From: Niastella koreensis GR20-10
GTDB lineage: Bacteria > Bacteroidota > Bacteroidia > Chitinophagales > Chitinophagaceae
DNA: 64,000 nucleotides
Assembly: GCF_000246855.1 (NCBI RefSeq)
Contig: NC_016609.1
Location: forward strand, 5,344,744-5,408,743
Direction of reading: 5' to 3'
This document shows, piece after piece, positions 44,992 through 53,338 of this stretch; positions within the stretch are counted from its first letter, which is position 1; every line of letters begins with the position of its first letter. A program made the translations under genes and the position numbers. Under the pieces are notes generated by a model, which worked only from the letters and a program-made list of their open reading frames with translations, searched no databases and had not been told where the DNA came from.

Positions 44992-46014
44992 TTATCCCCT
45001 GATCTCCCGCCGCATAAACCAATAATACGAAAGCGCAAAGCACAAGACAGTTGCGGCGAGCAGACCGGTTATTTGCGGCCAGGCGATCAATACACTTTCC
45101 CGGAATGACAACGGTGTGGGTATGGCCCCTGCCATCTGTTCCATAGTTAACGGTCCCAGACTTCTTACCGAGGGTAATAAAAGCACGGTAGTTGCATCTG
45201 CATATAACTGACCCGGCGAAATTCTGAGCAAATTCAGGATGATATCATTGTAATAAAGCGCATCCCCCTGCGACAGAAAGGCCGGATCGGGCAAAAAAGC
45301 TTTTACCACCATATTTACCATAATCTTGTAAAAGATGGTAAAGAAAAGCCAGACGCCGATAGCCGTAAGCGCAGACGTAGTTGCCTGTTTAAACCTGACC
45401 GATAATAAAATGGATAAGCTCAACCAAAAGCTTACATATAATACTGTTAACAGCACAAATGCCAGGATGCGGAGCACCTCTACCCATTCGACAAACACCC
45501 CGGTTATAATAAGCCCCCCTCCTATCATGAGCAGGCTCAATGATAAAAACAAGGTTGTGATAACAATGACCGGACTGATAAACTTCGCCAGCAACAGGTT
45601 ATCGCGATAAACAGGTTGCGCCAACAACCTGATAAGCGTTCCATTCTGCTGTTCAGCATTTACTGCATCGAAACCCAACCCTATCCCTAAAATGGCGCCC
45701 AGAAAACTCATGAATATATGAAATGAAGGAAGCGATCCATCGGTGGTAGTTAGTATTTTCAGATACAATAACAGGCGGCCTTCTTCCATGGGCCCTGTGA
45801 CAGCTGTTTTAAGATTGGCCAGTGACACATACATCGATCCTATAAAGGTCAATACGATCAAGGCCAATAATACAATGAACCGCCAGCTTCTGACAAGGTC
45901 ACCTATCTCCTTTCTTACCATAACAGCAAACGGTGAAACGCTGCCAGGACGGGACAACTCACTTTTTAATTTTTTTGAAAAAAGATCTTTGAAATAAATT
46001 ACCTGGCTTTCCAT
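44992..46014 (-). CDS. ABC transporter permease (ABC-2/NosY-like)
   Basis: 340 residues with about six hydrophobic membrane segments (RFIVLLALIVLTFIGSMYVS, FISPVIVITTLFLSLSLLMI, VLLTVLYVSFWLSLSILLSV, ITGLLAATVLCFALSYYWFM). The cytoplasmic loop FDAVNAEQQNGTLIRLLAQP is typical of the ABC-2 exporter family, including NosY. The ATG at 46014 overlaps the ATPase gene by 56 bases; an ATG at 45921 (MVRKEIGDLVRSW) would avoid the overlap and is also plausible. Partner of the ATPase at 45959. Confidence 0.83.
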   Translation of the reverse strand: MESQVIYFKDLFSKKLKSELSRPGSVSPFAVMVRKEIGDLVRSWRFIVLLALIVLTFIGSMYVSLANLKTAVTGPMEEGRLLLYLKILTTTDGSLPSFHIFMSFLGAILGIGLGFDAVNAEQQNGTLIRLLAQPVYRDNLLLAKFISPVIVITTLFLSLSLLMIGGGLIITGVFVEWVEVLRILAFVLLTVLYVSFWLSLSILLSVRFKQATTSALTAIGVWLFFTIFYKIMVNMVVKAFLPDPAFLSQGDALYYNDIILNLLRISPGQLYADATTVLLLPSVRSLGPLTMEQMAGAIPTPLSFRESVLIAWPQITGLLAATVLCFALSYYWFMRREIRG

Positions 46015-46975
46015 TAGATTCTTTTTCGGTTAAATTATTTTCAAAATAACGTTGATAGATCTCTTCGAGGCCATATTCTTTTTGATGTACCCCCATAATG
46101 TTGAGGCCTTTTGCAACAAAATACCGCACAAATTCCGGGGTGGCATTTCTTGTGCACGACACTTCAATTGCCTTTTCGCTTATCGTTGCCCGGGTCACCC
46201 CTTCCATGCTCATTAATGCGGCGTGATATTCATCCCTGTTGCTTATATTATCGTCAAAAGTGATCGTGACCACATGTGCATCACGGGCGAACAGGTGGTT
46301 GGACAAACGGGCGATATGATCGTTTGCCAGCAGCTTTCCTTCCACAAAAATACCTACCCGGTCACACACCTGCTGCACCTGGTTAAGGTGATGTGAGGAC
46401 AACAGCACCGTTATATTCTGTTGATTGCTCAGTTGCCTGATCAGTGATAAAAAGGCCGATACCCCGGCGTGGTCTATTCCCAAGGTAGGTTCATCCATAA
46501 TGATCACCTCGGGTTGTTTGATGAGTACTTCGGCCAAACCCAATCGCTGTTTCATCCCCCGGGAATAAGCAGCGGCTTTTTTATTGATCGCCTGGCCCAG
46601 GCCCACCAGGTCCATCATTTCCATGGCGCGCCTGCGCACCGATGATTCGGGGATGCCATTCAACCGGCCCATATACACGAGGTTATCGAGCGCGCTCATA
46701 CCGTCGTAGAACCCCATATTATCGGGCATGTAACCCACCTTCTTTTTCACTGCCACCGGGTTGCTGGTTGCATTATACCCGCAAACAGTAACGGTTCCCG
46801 CGGAGGGCTCTGTGAGCCCCAGCATCATTAAAATGGTGGTTGTTTTTCCTGCACCGTTTGGCCCAAGCAGGCCATAGATCTCGCCTCTGTTTATTGTTAA
46901 TGAGAGGTTGTCTACTGCTTTCAGCGAACCATACAATTTAGACAACCCCGTTAATTCAATGACAGGATTTTCCAT
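45959..46975 (-). CDS. ABC transporter ATP-binding protein (NosF/CcmA-like)
   Basis: 338 residues. Walker A GPNGAGKTTT near 37, signature-like YSRGMKQRLGLAEVL near 138, Walker B VIIMDEPTLGIDH near 159, and switch His in LLSSHHLNQV near 195. A C-terminal extension of about 110 residues, as in multidrug or NosF-type ATPases, follows. Sits between the NEW3 protein and the permease on the same strand (12 bases after the first, overlapping the second). Confidence 0.92.
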   Translation of the reverse strand: MENPVIELTGLSKLYGSLKAVDNLSLTINRGEIYGLLGPNGAGKTTTILMMLGLTEPSAGTVTVCGYNATSNPVAVKKKVGYMPDNMGFYDGMSALDNLVYMGRLNGIPESSVRRRAMEMMDLVGLGQAINKKAAAYSRGMKQRLGLAEVLIKQPEVIIMDEPTLGIDHAGVSAFLSLIRQLSNQQNITVLLSSHHLNQVQQVCDRVGIFVEGKLLANDHIARLSNHLFARDAHVVTITFDDNISNRDEYHAALMSMEGVTRATISEKAIEVSCTRNATPEFVRYFVAKGLNIMGVHQKEYGLEEIYQRYFENNLTEKESNGKPGNLFQRSFFKKIKK

Positions 46976-46987
46976 ATTGACAGTTAC

Positions 46988-47851
46988 TTATCTTCTACCA
47001 TATTTTCGAATGAGGAAATACACCATACCAACGGCGCCCAGGATGATCAACATTCCCACCCAGCCGGCCAGCCAGCTGGTAGTTACGGTTAACCGGTAAG
47101 AGGTGTTGGATGAGGCGTTGGCATTGCCTGCGGTTAATGTAGTTACATAGTCGCCCGCAATGGTTTTATCAGGAACATTTATGTAAGCAGTTACATTGAC
47201 AGTACTTCCGGCATCAAGCCTGTCGAGCTTCGCCGGTTCAAAAGTCACACTCCATTTTGCAGGCGTCTGTGCAGACAAATCTACATTATCAAGTGGCAAA
47301 CTGCCCTGATTTTTTACAGTTAGATAAACCGGCTTACGGTCACCTTCCGTTATTTCGCCGCTCAACAACCCGGTTGGCGTGGTTAATTCCAGTACATAAG
47401 CACCTTTTACTACCGCTTCAAGGTTTAACTCGAGCTTGCCCTGGTCGCCAACAGCGGTAACAGGAATCGCATACTTACCAGGCTTCACGGTAGCTGATGG
47501 CGTTAGTTCAATGGAAATGTCCTGGGTTTTGTTTGAATCGAGCCGGAAGGAGGTCACCTGCATACCATCTACACGAAAACTGCTTATCCAGCCTGGTGGC
47601 GCTGCAGCCTGGAACTCATAAATAACAGCACGGCTTTGACCATTGTGAAGCGATGCATTATAGCGAAACGTTTCTTTTGCATTAGCCTCGAGGTTCATTA
47701 ACCGGACGGTAAAAGAGGAATTGTTACCGGGCCCGGAATGGGCAGTTGCCGCTTTTAAAAATAAAAAATTGAGTACCAAAAAGAAAAGAATAAAAAGGGG
47801 CATTGGTCCACGGCCTTCGATTCGCCGGGGCAGACGATGTTGCGCTAACAT
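46988..47851 (-). CDS. Exported NEW3-domain protein with C-terminal membrane anchor
   Basis: 287 residues; an internal ATG at 47803 gives a tidier signal peptide (MPLFILFFLVLNFLFLKAATA). The body holds repeated Ig-like domains of the NPCBM-associated NEW3 type (GKYAIPVTAVGDQGKLELNL; AGSTVNVTAYINVPDKTIAG). One membrane helix lies near the C-terminus (WLAGWVGMLIILGAVGMVYF), followed by a short basic tail. The body is therefore outside the cytoplasmic membrane. First gene of a three-gene unit with an ABC ATPase and permease, so probably a substrate-binding or assembly subunit. Cargo unknown. Confidence 0.8.
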   Translation of the reverse strand: MLAQHRLPRRIEGRGPMPLFILFFLVLNFLFLKAATAHSGPGNNSSFTVRLMNLEANAKETFRYNASLHNGQSRAVIYEFQAAAPPGWISSFRVDGMQVTSFRLDSNKTQDISIELTPSATVKPGKYAIPVTAVGDQGKLELNLEAVVKGAYVLELTTPTGLLSGEITEGDRKPVYLTVKNQGSLPLDNVDLSAQTPAKWSVTFEPAKLDRLDAGSTVNVTAYINVPDKTIAGDYVTTLTAGNANASSNTSYRLTVTTSWLAGWVGMLIILGAVGMVYFLIRKYGRR

Positions 47852-47952
47852 AAGATTAACAAACAGTTTTAGTATTTATTAATGATAATAAAAGCGCCTT
47901 GAAAAAAGGCACGCTAATTTAAATTAGGAATTACATTTCCTCCAAAAAAATT

Positions 47953-48048
47953 TTAGAAATTCTGATGGGGTTCCTGCAGGTCGTGGCTCGCTACATAGGC
48001 AAACTGCTCCAATTCCCTGTTCATGGCGTTAAGTAGGGCCTGCAGGGT
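47953..48048 (-). pseudogene. Histidine-kinase H-box fragment
   Basis: Directly behind the antiporter stop, a shifted minus frame reads MNRELEQFAYVASHDLQEPH then QNF and stop. FAYVASHDLQEPLR is the conserved phosphoacceptor segment of phytochrome/PAS-type histidine kinases. About 30 codons survive, and neither PAS nor ATPase domains are present. The remaining 100 bases to the NEW3 gene hold only a small imperfect hairpin. Confidence 0.65.
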
Positions 48049-48049
48049 T

Positions 48050-49216
48050 TCACTTCTGCCATCTAAGTATTGCTGCCCTGGATAGTAGTTTCAAAATATT
48101 GATCCACGTGGCAGACAATAACAAAGTTGTTCCCGTTATAGCAATGGCAGCTTTATAAAATGTACTGTCAATGGCATGAAGATTATAGGCAAGTGAACAG
48201 GCCATTAAACCAAATTCACCTGTATGGGCAAGCAATGCGCCTGCATACAGGCTTTGCTGCCAGTCATAACCCAATAAGCGAAAAACAATTGCCGACAACA
48301 GCGAATTGCTAACCAATACAAGTAATGCACCGCCCAGGATAATACCTCCATGCTGCAGCAAATACTCTAAATCGAATTGTAACCCAATAGTCATAAAAAA
48401 CAGGGCTACAAAAAACACCCTGAATGGTTGTAACGAATGTTCGAGCCAGTTAAAAGCAACCGTTCTGCCAATACACAATCCGGCTACAAAACTACCAATA
48501 GCACTGTTTAAACCAGCCACATCTGCCAATGCGCCAAATCCAAGAGAGAGCAATAACCCAAGGAAAACCTGGAGCTCATGGTCTGACTTTAACCCATTGA
48601 GCATGGAAGACCGAAAAAAAGCGCGGTAACGCACAGCCCTTAAAAGAATGATTATAGCTGCACATACAAGAATGGCAACAATAAATTTACCAACAGAAAC
48701 AGCGCCAACACCCATAAACCGGAACAGGGCTGTGGTGGGAGCAACCATCAGGTCTTGCAGCAGTAATATATTCAGAATAATAGTGCCAAACGAGGTATTT
48801 AGTTCCTTATTGCGGCTGAGGTATTCACCCACAATAGCAGTGCTGTTAAAATTAAACAGAGCTGCCAGCGTAAGGGTATAATAGATCTTCAAATGAAAAA
48901 AGTAACCCAGCAGGAAAGCGAAACCTATACTAAGCAATATTTTTATGGACTGGGCAATTACCGGTTTAAGAAGCAGGCTTCGCTCGTCGGGGATCTTCAT
49001 TTCCATACCCAGGAAAAACATCAAAAACAACAAACCTAGTTGCCCTGCCTGTTCTACTTCTACATTGCCAGGGATTAAACCGGATAAAACGGGTCGCAGC
49101 AAAACACCAGCTATCAGGTATGCGATGAGATAAGGCTGCCCAATTTTTTTTAGCAGCAGTATGAGCAATAAGATCACCAGGCATGCCAGACAAATCGTAG
49201 CCAATACCGTATTCAT
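48050..49216 (-). CDS. CPA2 family cation:proton antiporter
   Basis: 388 residues, all membrane domain: about 12 hydrophobic helices starting at the N-terminus. Family features include FNFNSTAIVGEYLSRNKEL, with the discontinuous helix, and GLNSAIGSFVAGLCIG. It exchanges Na+ or K+ for H+ across the cytoplasmic membrane. No cytoplasmic TrkA-N or TrkA-C regulatory domain follows; the stop instead abuts a histidine-kinase fragment, so the gene end may have been rebuilt by recombination. Single gene, likely with its own promoter downstream of the Hsp20 terminator. Confidence 0.88.
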   Translation of the reverse strand: MNTVLATICLACLVILLLILLLKKIGQPYLIAYLIAGVLLRPVLSGLIPGNVEVEQAGQLGLLFLMFFLGMEMKIPDERSLLLKPVIAQSIKILLSIGFAFLLGYFFHLKIYYTLTLAALFNFNSTAIVGEYLSRNKELNTSFGTIILNILLLQDLMVAPTTALFRFMGVGAVSVGKFIVAILVCAAIIILLRAVRYRAFFRSSMLNGLKSDHELQVFLGLLLSLGFGALADVAGLNSAIGSFVAGLCIGRTVAFNWLEHSLQPFRVFFVALFFMTIGLQFDLEYLLQHGGIILGGALLVLVSNSLLSAIVFRLLGYDWQQSLYAGALLAHTGEFGLMACSLAYNLHAIDSTFYKAAIAITGTTLLLSATWINILKLLSRAAILRWQK

Positions 49217-49276
49217 ATCATTACTGAATATGCTTTACAGGTTTATACGTAATCTCAATAAAAATGATAAAAAAAA

Positions 49277-49294
49277 CCCGCCCTGTTGGGCGGG
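49277..49294 (-). terminator. Rho-independent terminator of the first hsp20
   Basis: CCCGCCC (49277-49283), TGTT loop, GGGCGGG (49288-49294). On the minus strand the stem is followed by TTTTTTTT. It starts 7 bases after the Hsp20 stop codon. Confidence 0.85.
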
Positions 49295-49300
49295 CATGCA

Positions 49301-49750
49301 TTAGTTGATTGCAATTTGTTTGGGCCCCTTTTGTTTGGCTTCTTCTTTTTTAGGGATCGTTAAATTCAGCAGGCCATTTTCATACGTCGCCATTATTTTT
49401 TCAGAATCTACCACGTCTTTGGGAAGTTGAAATGTTCTTGTGAAAGACTGATAGCTGAATTCCCGGCGGGTATAGATCTCTTCTTTCTTTGTCTCTTCGC
49501 CCTGTTTTGCAGAGCTGATGGTAAGCTGATTGCCGTCCAGTGTAATAACAAAATCTTTCTTATCCATGCCGGGGGCTGCCACTTCAACTTTAAACTCCTC
49601 GGCACTCTCCTTAATATTTACTGCAGGCACTGTAGTGCTGGTGGAGGAAAAATTACTGTTTCCCCAGTTGAAAAATTCACGGCTAAAGAAATCATCGAAT
49701 AATGATGGAAAAGCAGGCAGGCTATTTCCATTTCTTTTAATAACAGACAT
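49301..49750 (-). CDS. Hsp20/alpha-crystallin small heat-shock protein
   Basis: 149 residues. ATP-independent holdase that keeps unfolding proteins soluble. Short N-terminal arm (FPSLFDDFFSREFF), alpha-crystallin domain about 42-135 (VAAPGMDKKDFVITLDGNQL; YENGLLNLTIPK), and a C-terminal extension with the oligomerisation motif QIAIN (IXI). It has its own terminator. A diverged paralogue sits at 59788-60222, both proteins sharing the FPxLFDDFF start. Confidence 0.95.
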   Translation of the reverse strand: MSVIKRNGNSLPAFPSLFDDFFSREFFNWGNSNFSSTSTTVPAVNIKESAEEFKVEVAAPGMDKKDFVITLDGNQLTISSAKQGEETKKEEIYTRREFSYQSFTRTFQLPKDVVDSEKIMATYENGLLNLTIPKKEEAKQKGPKQIAIN

Positions 49751-50065
49751 AGTTAACCTCTTTTAAATTATTAATAATGATTTTTATTGAATGGATTAGT
49801 CAATCCAAAAATGTTTACTTCAAGCAGTATACCAGCAACCCGGGAACTGTATAAATTTCAGTTTTACTGTCATTTTTTTGCTTAGGGAAGTTTATCTATG
49901 TAAAAAATGACAGGTTATGCTGTTTTTTACTGATCGTTCCGGGCAGATTCGTCGGAGCCATATAATTAATTGAGAATCAAGTGTCGCTTTTTTTTAGTCG
50001 GGTAATGGTACCAGGTAAAAGATGAGTGGAGTTTATATTTGTGTATCATTTATTACATTCACCTC
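49751..50065. other. 315-base divergent intergenic region
   Basis: Lies between the leftward Hsp20 gene and the rightward ChrB-AraC gene and must hold both promoters. No remnant gene, strong hairpin or canonical TAnnTTTG element was recognised. Confidence 0.4.
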
Positions 50066-50905
50066 ATGAAATGGATCACCCGCGAACATCCCAAAATTGA
50101 CCGCCTGGCCTGCCCCTGGCTGATTCGGCGTTTTATTGATCCGCAGGGAGAGATCATTTATGTTCCTTTTGATGAAGTGCTGAATAAAGCAGCACAGCTC
50201 GATGCCATTCCTTTTGACATACCTGGCGTTGAATATACCCATTATGGAGCGGAATGCACCTTTGACTACCTGATAAAAAAGCATAATATTAAGGATACGG
50301 CGGTACACGCAATGGCCCCGGTTGTAAGAGGCGCCGATACTGACCACCATGAAATAGCCGTGCAGGCAGCCGGCTTGTGGGCTATTTCCGCAGGTCTTGC
50401 TTACAATCATAAAGACGACTACGAGCTGCTGGAGAAGGGAATGCTTATTTATGATGCTTTATACAGTTGGGCAAAACACCTGCAAAAAGAAAAGCATACC
50501 CAGCAGCCATTTGAAAACCTGTTACTGGAGGTATTCAACAGGTTCCTGAAAAGCAAAAAAGGAACCGGCAAAAAGATACCGGCCTGGGCGCAGGAGCTTA
50601 AGGACCTCATACAAGATCACATTGATACCAATCTCAGCTTAAAAGAACTTTCCAAAGACCTTTCCATCAACCCGTCTTACCTGTCGCGGGAGTTTTCCAA
50701 ACATTTCAATAACCTGTCATTCGGTGAATACATTCGAAAACAACGGATTGAAAAGGCAATGGAATTAATGGCAACACCAACCTACTCCCTTACAGAAATA
50801 GCCTATCTCACTGGTTTTTCCGACCAAAGTCATTTTACCAGGATATTTAAAAAACATAACGGCATAAGTCCCTCCGAATACCGGAAAAACATCGATAAAA
50901 AGTAA
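50066..50905 (+). CDS. ChrB-type chromate-sensing domain fused to an AraC helix-turn-helix
   Basis: 279 residues from ATG 50066 (MKWITREHPKIDRLACPWLI). Residues 1-145 are the ChrB C-terminal-type domain (ACPWLIRRFIDPQGEIIYVP; VEYTHYGAECTFDYLIKKH; VVRGADTDHHEIAVQAAGLW), which in other bacteria senses chromate. Residues 175-279 are a full AraC DNA-binding domain (KELSKDLSINPSYLSREFSK; LTGFSDQSHFTRIFKKHNGI). It is thus a one-piece chromate regulator. A ChrB-only paralogue and chrA follow, the presumed target genes. Confidence 0.85.
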   Translation: MKWITREHPKIDRLACPWLIRRFIDPQGEIIYVPFDEVLNKAAQLDAIPFDIPGVEYTHYGAECTFDYLIKKHNIKDTAVHAMAPVVRGADTDHHEIAVQAAGLWAISAGLAYNHKDDYELLEKGMLIYDALYSWAKHLQKEKHTQQPFENLLLEVFNRFLKSKKGTGKKIPAWAQELKDLIQDHIDTNLSLKELSKDLSINPSYLSREFSKHFNNLSFGEYIRKQRIEKAMELMATPTYSLTEIAYLTGFSDQSHFTRIFKKHNGISPSEYRKNIDKK

Positions 50906-50986
50906 TTTCTATACCAGTTGGTAATTTTTGTTCTATTCTAAAGGTCCGTTTTTGAGTAGCATTGCAGTTCATCAATAATTACGGTT

Positions 50987-51439
50987 ATGAAATGGATTAC
51001 AAGGGAACGACCCAAAATTGACCGCATTGCCTGTCCCTGGCTGATCAAACGTTTTGTTGATAAGGAAGCGGAGTTCGTATATGTGCCAAAGGAAAAAGTA
51101 ATTGATGAGGCCCAAAAGCTCAATGCCATTGCTTATGATATAGCTGGTGTTGAATATACCCACTATGGAGAAGAATGTACGTTTGATTATATAGTGAAAA
51201 AGCATGGAATAACTGATGATGCGGTACAGCAAATAGCTATGATTGTACGCGGGGCCGATACACACCGGTTTGATCTGGCACAACAGGCTGCCGGATTATG
51301 GGCCATTTCGGCCGGCCTGTCTGTAAATTATAAAAATGACCACGAACAGTTGGAAATCGGTATGAAAATATACGATGCGCTGTATAGCTGGGCAAAGTAC
51401 GCCAAGGAAGAAATTCACACCTGGAATAATAAAGCATAA
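50987..51439 (+). CDS. Stand-alone ChrB domain protein
   Basis: 150 residues covering exactly the sensor half of the preceding gene, with strong similarity over its length (MKWITRERPKIDRIACPWLI; VEYTHYGEECTFDYIVKKHG; IVRGADTHRFDLAQQAAGLW). It clearly arose by duplication. It lacks any DNA-binding domain, so it may act as an auxiliary chromate-handling protein or compete for the signal. The invariant CPWL cysteine, Glu/Cys/Asp run and Asp-His pair are conserved. Ends three bases before chrA, so it is co-transcribed with it. Confidence 0.88.
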   Translation: MKWITRERPKIDRIACPWLIKRFVDKEAEFVYVPKEKVIDEAQKLNAIAYDIAGVEYTHYGEECTFDYIVKKHGITDDAVQQIAMIVRGADTHRFDLAQQAAGLWAISAGLSVNYKNDHEQLEIGMKIYDALYSWAKYAKEEIHTWNNKA

Positions 51440-51442
51440 CCA

Positions 51443-52579
51443 ATGGAACCTACTTACAAATTAAAAGACCTGATTGTATATTTTCTAAAGCTGGGAACTA
51501 TAGGCTTTGGGGGGCCGGTAGCATTAGTTGGTTATATGCATCGTGACCTGGTTGAAAAACGTAATTGGATCACGGAAGAGGACTATAAAGAAGGTTTGGC
51601 ACTTGCCCAATTAGCGCCAGGGCCGTTAGCTGCTCAGTTATCCATATACCTTGGCTATGTACACTACAGGGTTATTGGCGCAACGCTTGTTGGACTTGCT
51701 TTTGTGTTGCCTTCTTTCTTAATGGTTTTAGGAATAGGATATGCTTATGTAAAAGCGGGTGGATTACCCTGGATGCAGGCTGTTTTTTATGGTATTGGTG
51801 CTGCTGTAATTGGCATAATTGCCATTAGCAGTTATAAGCTATCTAAAAAAAGCCTGGGAAAGAATTGGTTATTATGGGGGATAGCTGTAGTGGTGGCAGT
51901 AGCTACGTTTATAACTGAAAGAGAAATTCTATGGCTAATACTGGCTGGTGGAATAATTACGTGGCTATATAGCGCATCAGCCAAATCAAAAGCCAAAGCA
52001 TTGTTTATTTCGCCTTTTTTACTTCAGATAACAACCAGTATTACCTTAAATGAAAAATTATCGCAAATAGGCTGGTTCTTTTTTAAAGCTGGCGCTTTCG
52101 TGTTTGGCAGTGGATTGGCTATTGTACCATTTTTATACGGCGGTGTGGTAAAAGATCACCAATGGTTGGGTGACCAGCAATTCCTGGATGCGGTGGCTGT
52201 GGCAATGATCACACCAGGTCCTGTTGTGATTACGGTGGGTTTTATCGGTTATCTGGTTGCTGGTTTTCCTGGCGCCTGTATAGCTGCCCTTGCCACTTTC
52301 CTGCCCTGTTACCTGTTTACTGTTCTTCCGGCTCCTTATTTCAAGAAATATGGTAAGCATCCTGCTATAAAGGCTTTTGTTGATGGTGTTACAGCTGCGG
52401 CTATCGGTGCTATTATTGGAGCTGTATTTGTATTGGGAAAAAGGCAAATTACTGATGTTGTCTCTGCTGTAATTACTGTTCTTACCATTGTGGTATTGCT
52501 GAAGTTTAAAAAGGTACAGGAGCCGATTATTATTGTTGTTGCAGCAATACTGGGGCTGGTATTGAAAACCTGGCTGTAA
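51443..52579 (+). CDS. chrA: Chromate transporter ChrA (two-domain)
   Basis: 378 residues, the long bidomain form of the CHR superfamily; it expels chromate from the cytoplasm using proton-motive force. Two homologous halves: the first with GTIGFGGPVALVGYMHRDLV and LAQLAPGPLAAQLSIYLGYV, the second with GAFVFGSGLAIVPFLYGGVV and AVAMITPGPVVITVGFIGYL. About ten hydrophobic segments. Translation is probably coupled to the ChrB gene three bases upstream. A bidirectional terminator follows at 52653-52681. Confidence 0.95.
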   Translation: MEPTYKLKDLIVYFLKLGTIGFGGPVALVGYMHRDLVEKRNWITEEDYKEGLALAQLAPGPLAAQLSIYLGYVHYRVIGATLVGLAFVLPSFLMVLGIGYAYVKAGGLPWMQAVFYGIGAAVIGIIAISSYKLSKKSLGKNWLLWGIAVVVAVATFITEREILWLILAGGIITWLYSASAKSKAKALFISPFLLQITTSITLNEKLSQIGWFFFKAGAFVFGSGLAIVPFLYGGVVKDHQWLGDQQFLDAVAVAMITPGPVVITVGFIGYLVAGFPGACIAALATFLPCYLFTVLPAPYFKKYGKHPAIKAFVDGVTAAAIGAIIGAVFVLGKRQITDVVSAVITVLTIVVLLKFKKVQEPIIIVVAAILGLVLKTWL

Positions 52580-52652
52580 CTTTAAAAAACGACTATAAAA
52601 AAACTCCACCTTCGCTTCGCTTTTTTTGTCACTTACAATATGTTTAAGCAAC

Positions 52653-52681
52653 AAAGCCTTGTAATTTATTTACAAGGCTTT
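52653..52681. terminator. Bidirectional terminator between convergent chrA and copper genes
   Basis: AAAGCCTTGTAA (52653-52664), five-base loop TTTAT, TTACAAGGCTTT (52670-52681): a perfect 12-bp stem flanked by A and T tracts, between the chrA stop and the end of the leftward heavy-metal-binding gene. Confidence 0.8.
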
Positions 52682-52714
52682 ATAATCAGGGATGTTGTTT
52701 CAATAACCAGTTTA

Positions 52715-53143
52715 CTAATTTTTCTTTTCAACTAATGCTTTACCACATTTTGGGCAAACCCCATCTTTATTGAGCGCCACCTCAGGGTGCATAGGACACG
52801 TATAAACTTTCCCAACCTCAGCTTTCATTTGTTCTTTAGCAGAAAGCTGAAGTTTTCTGCCACATTGCGGACATTTACCCGGATCATGGCTATATACATC
52901 TACATGAACGGGACAACGATAACTTTTTGTTGCTACTGCTTTCATTTGTTCCTTACCGGAAAGAATAAGCTCCATTCCACATTTAGGACATTTGCCTGGT
53001 TTAGCACTAACTATATCAGGATGCATTGAGCAGCTGTAATATGTTGGATGTTTTGTAGTATCTACTTTGCCAGCTTTTGTTTGTGCAAACAGAACAGGTA
53101 CTGCGAATAATAATGCAAAGGCTAAGGCGATTATCTTTTTCAT
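52715..53143 (-). CDS. Exported heavy-metal-binding domain protein, three HMBD repeats
   Basis: 142 residues. Signal peptide 1-20 (LLFAVPVLFAQ), then three copies of the YHS-like heavy-metal-binding module: YYSCSMHPDIVSAKPGKCPK with CGMEL, YRCPVHVDVYSHDPGKCPQC, and YTCPMHPEVALNKDGVCPKC. Each has a CxxH pair and a CPxCG pair for soft metal binding. Periplasmic copper or silver carrier is the likely role. Last gene of the leftward copper cluster, 195 bases from the P-type ATPase gene. Confidence 0.9.
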   Translation of the reverse strand: MKKIIALAFALLFAVPVLFAQTKAGKVDTTKHPTYYSCSMHPDIVSAKPGKCPKCGMELILSGKEQMKAVATKSYRCPVHVDVYSHDPGKCPQCGRKLQLSAKEQMKAEVGKVYTCPMHPEVALNKDGVCPKCGKALVEKKN

Positions 53144-53338
53144 GATATTTATTTATATTATTAGTGAAAATATATTGTGCAAGTGTATTTTTTCATCCTC
53201 ACATGAATTATGTTACCCTAAAGCTATACATCATCATTATAACAGGATATGATCCGAATTATAGTGGTACATGATTTCTGTCATCATTATGCAACTCTGG
53301 CAATCTTTTCCATTATCATATGACTATCCACAACCTGA

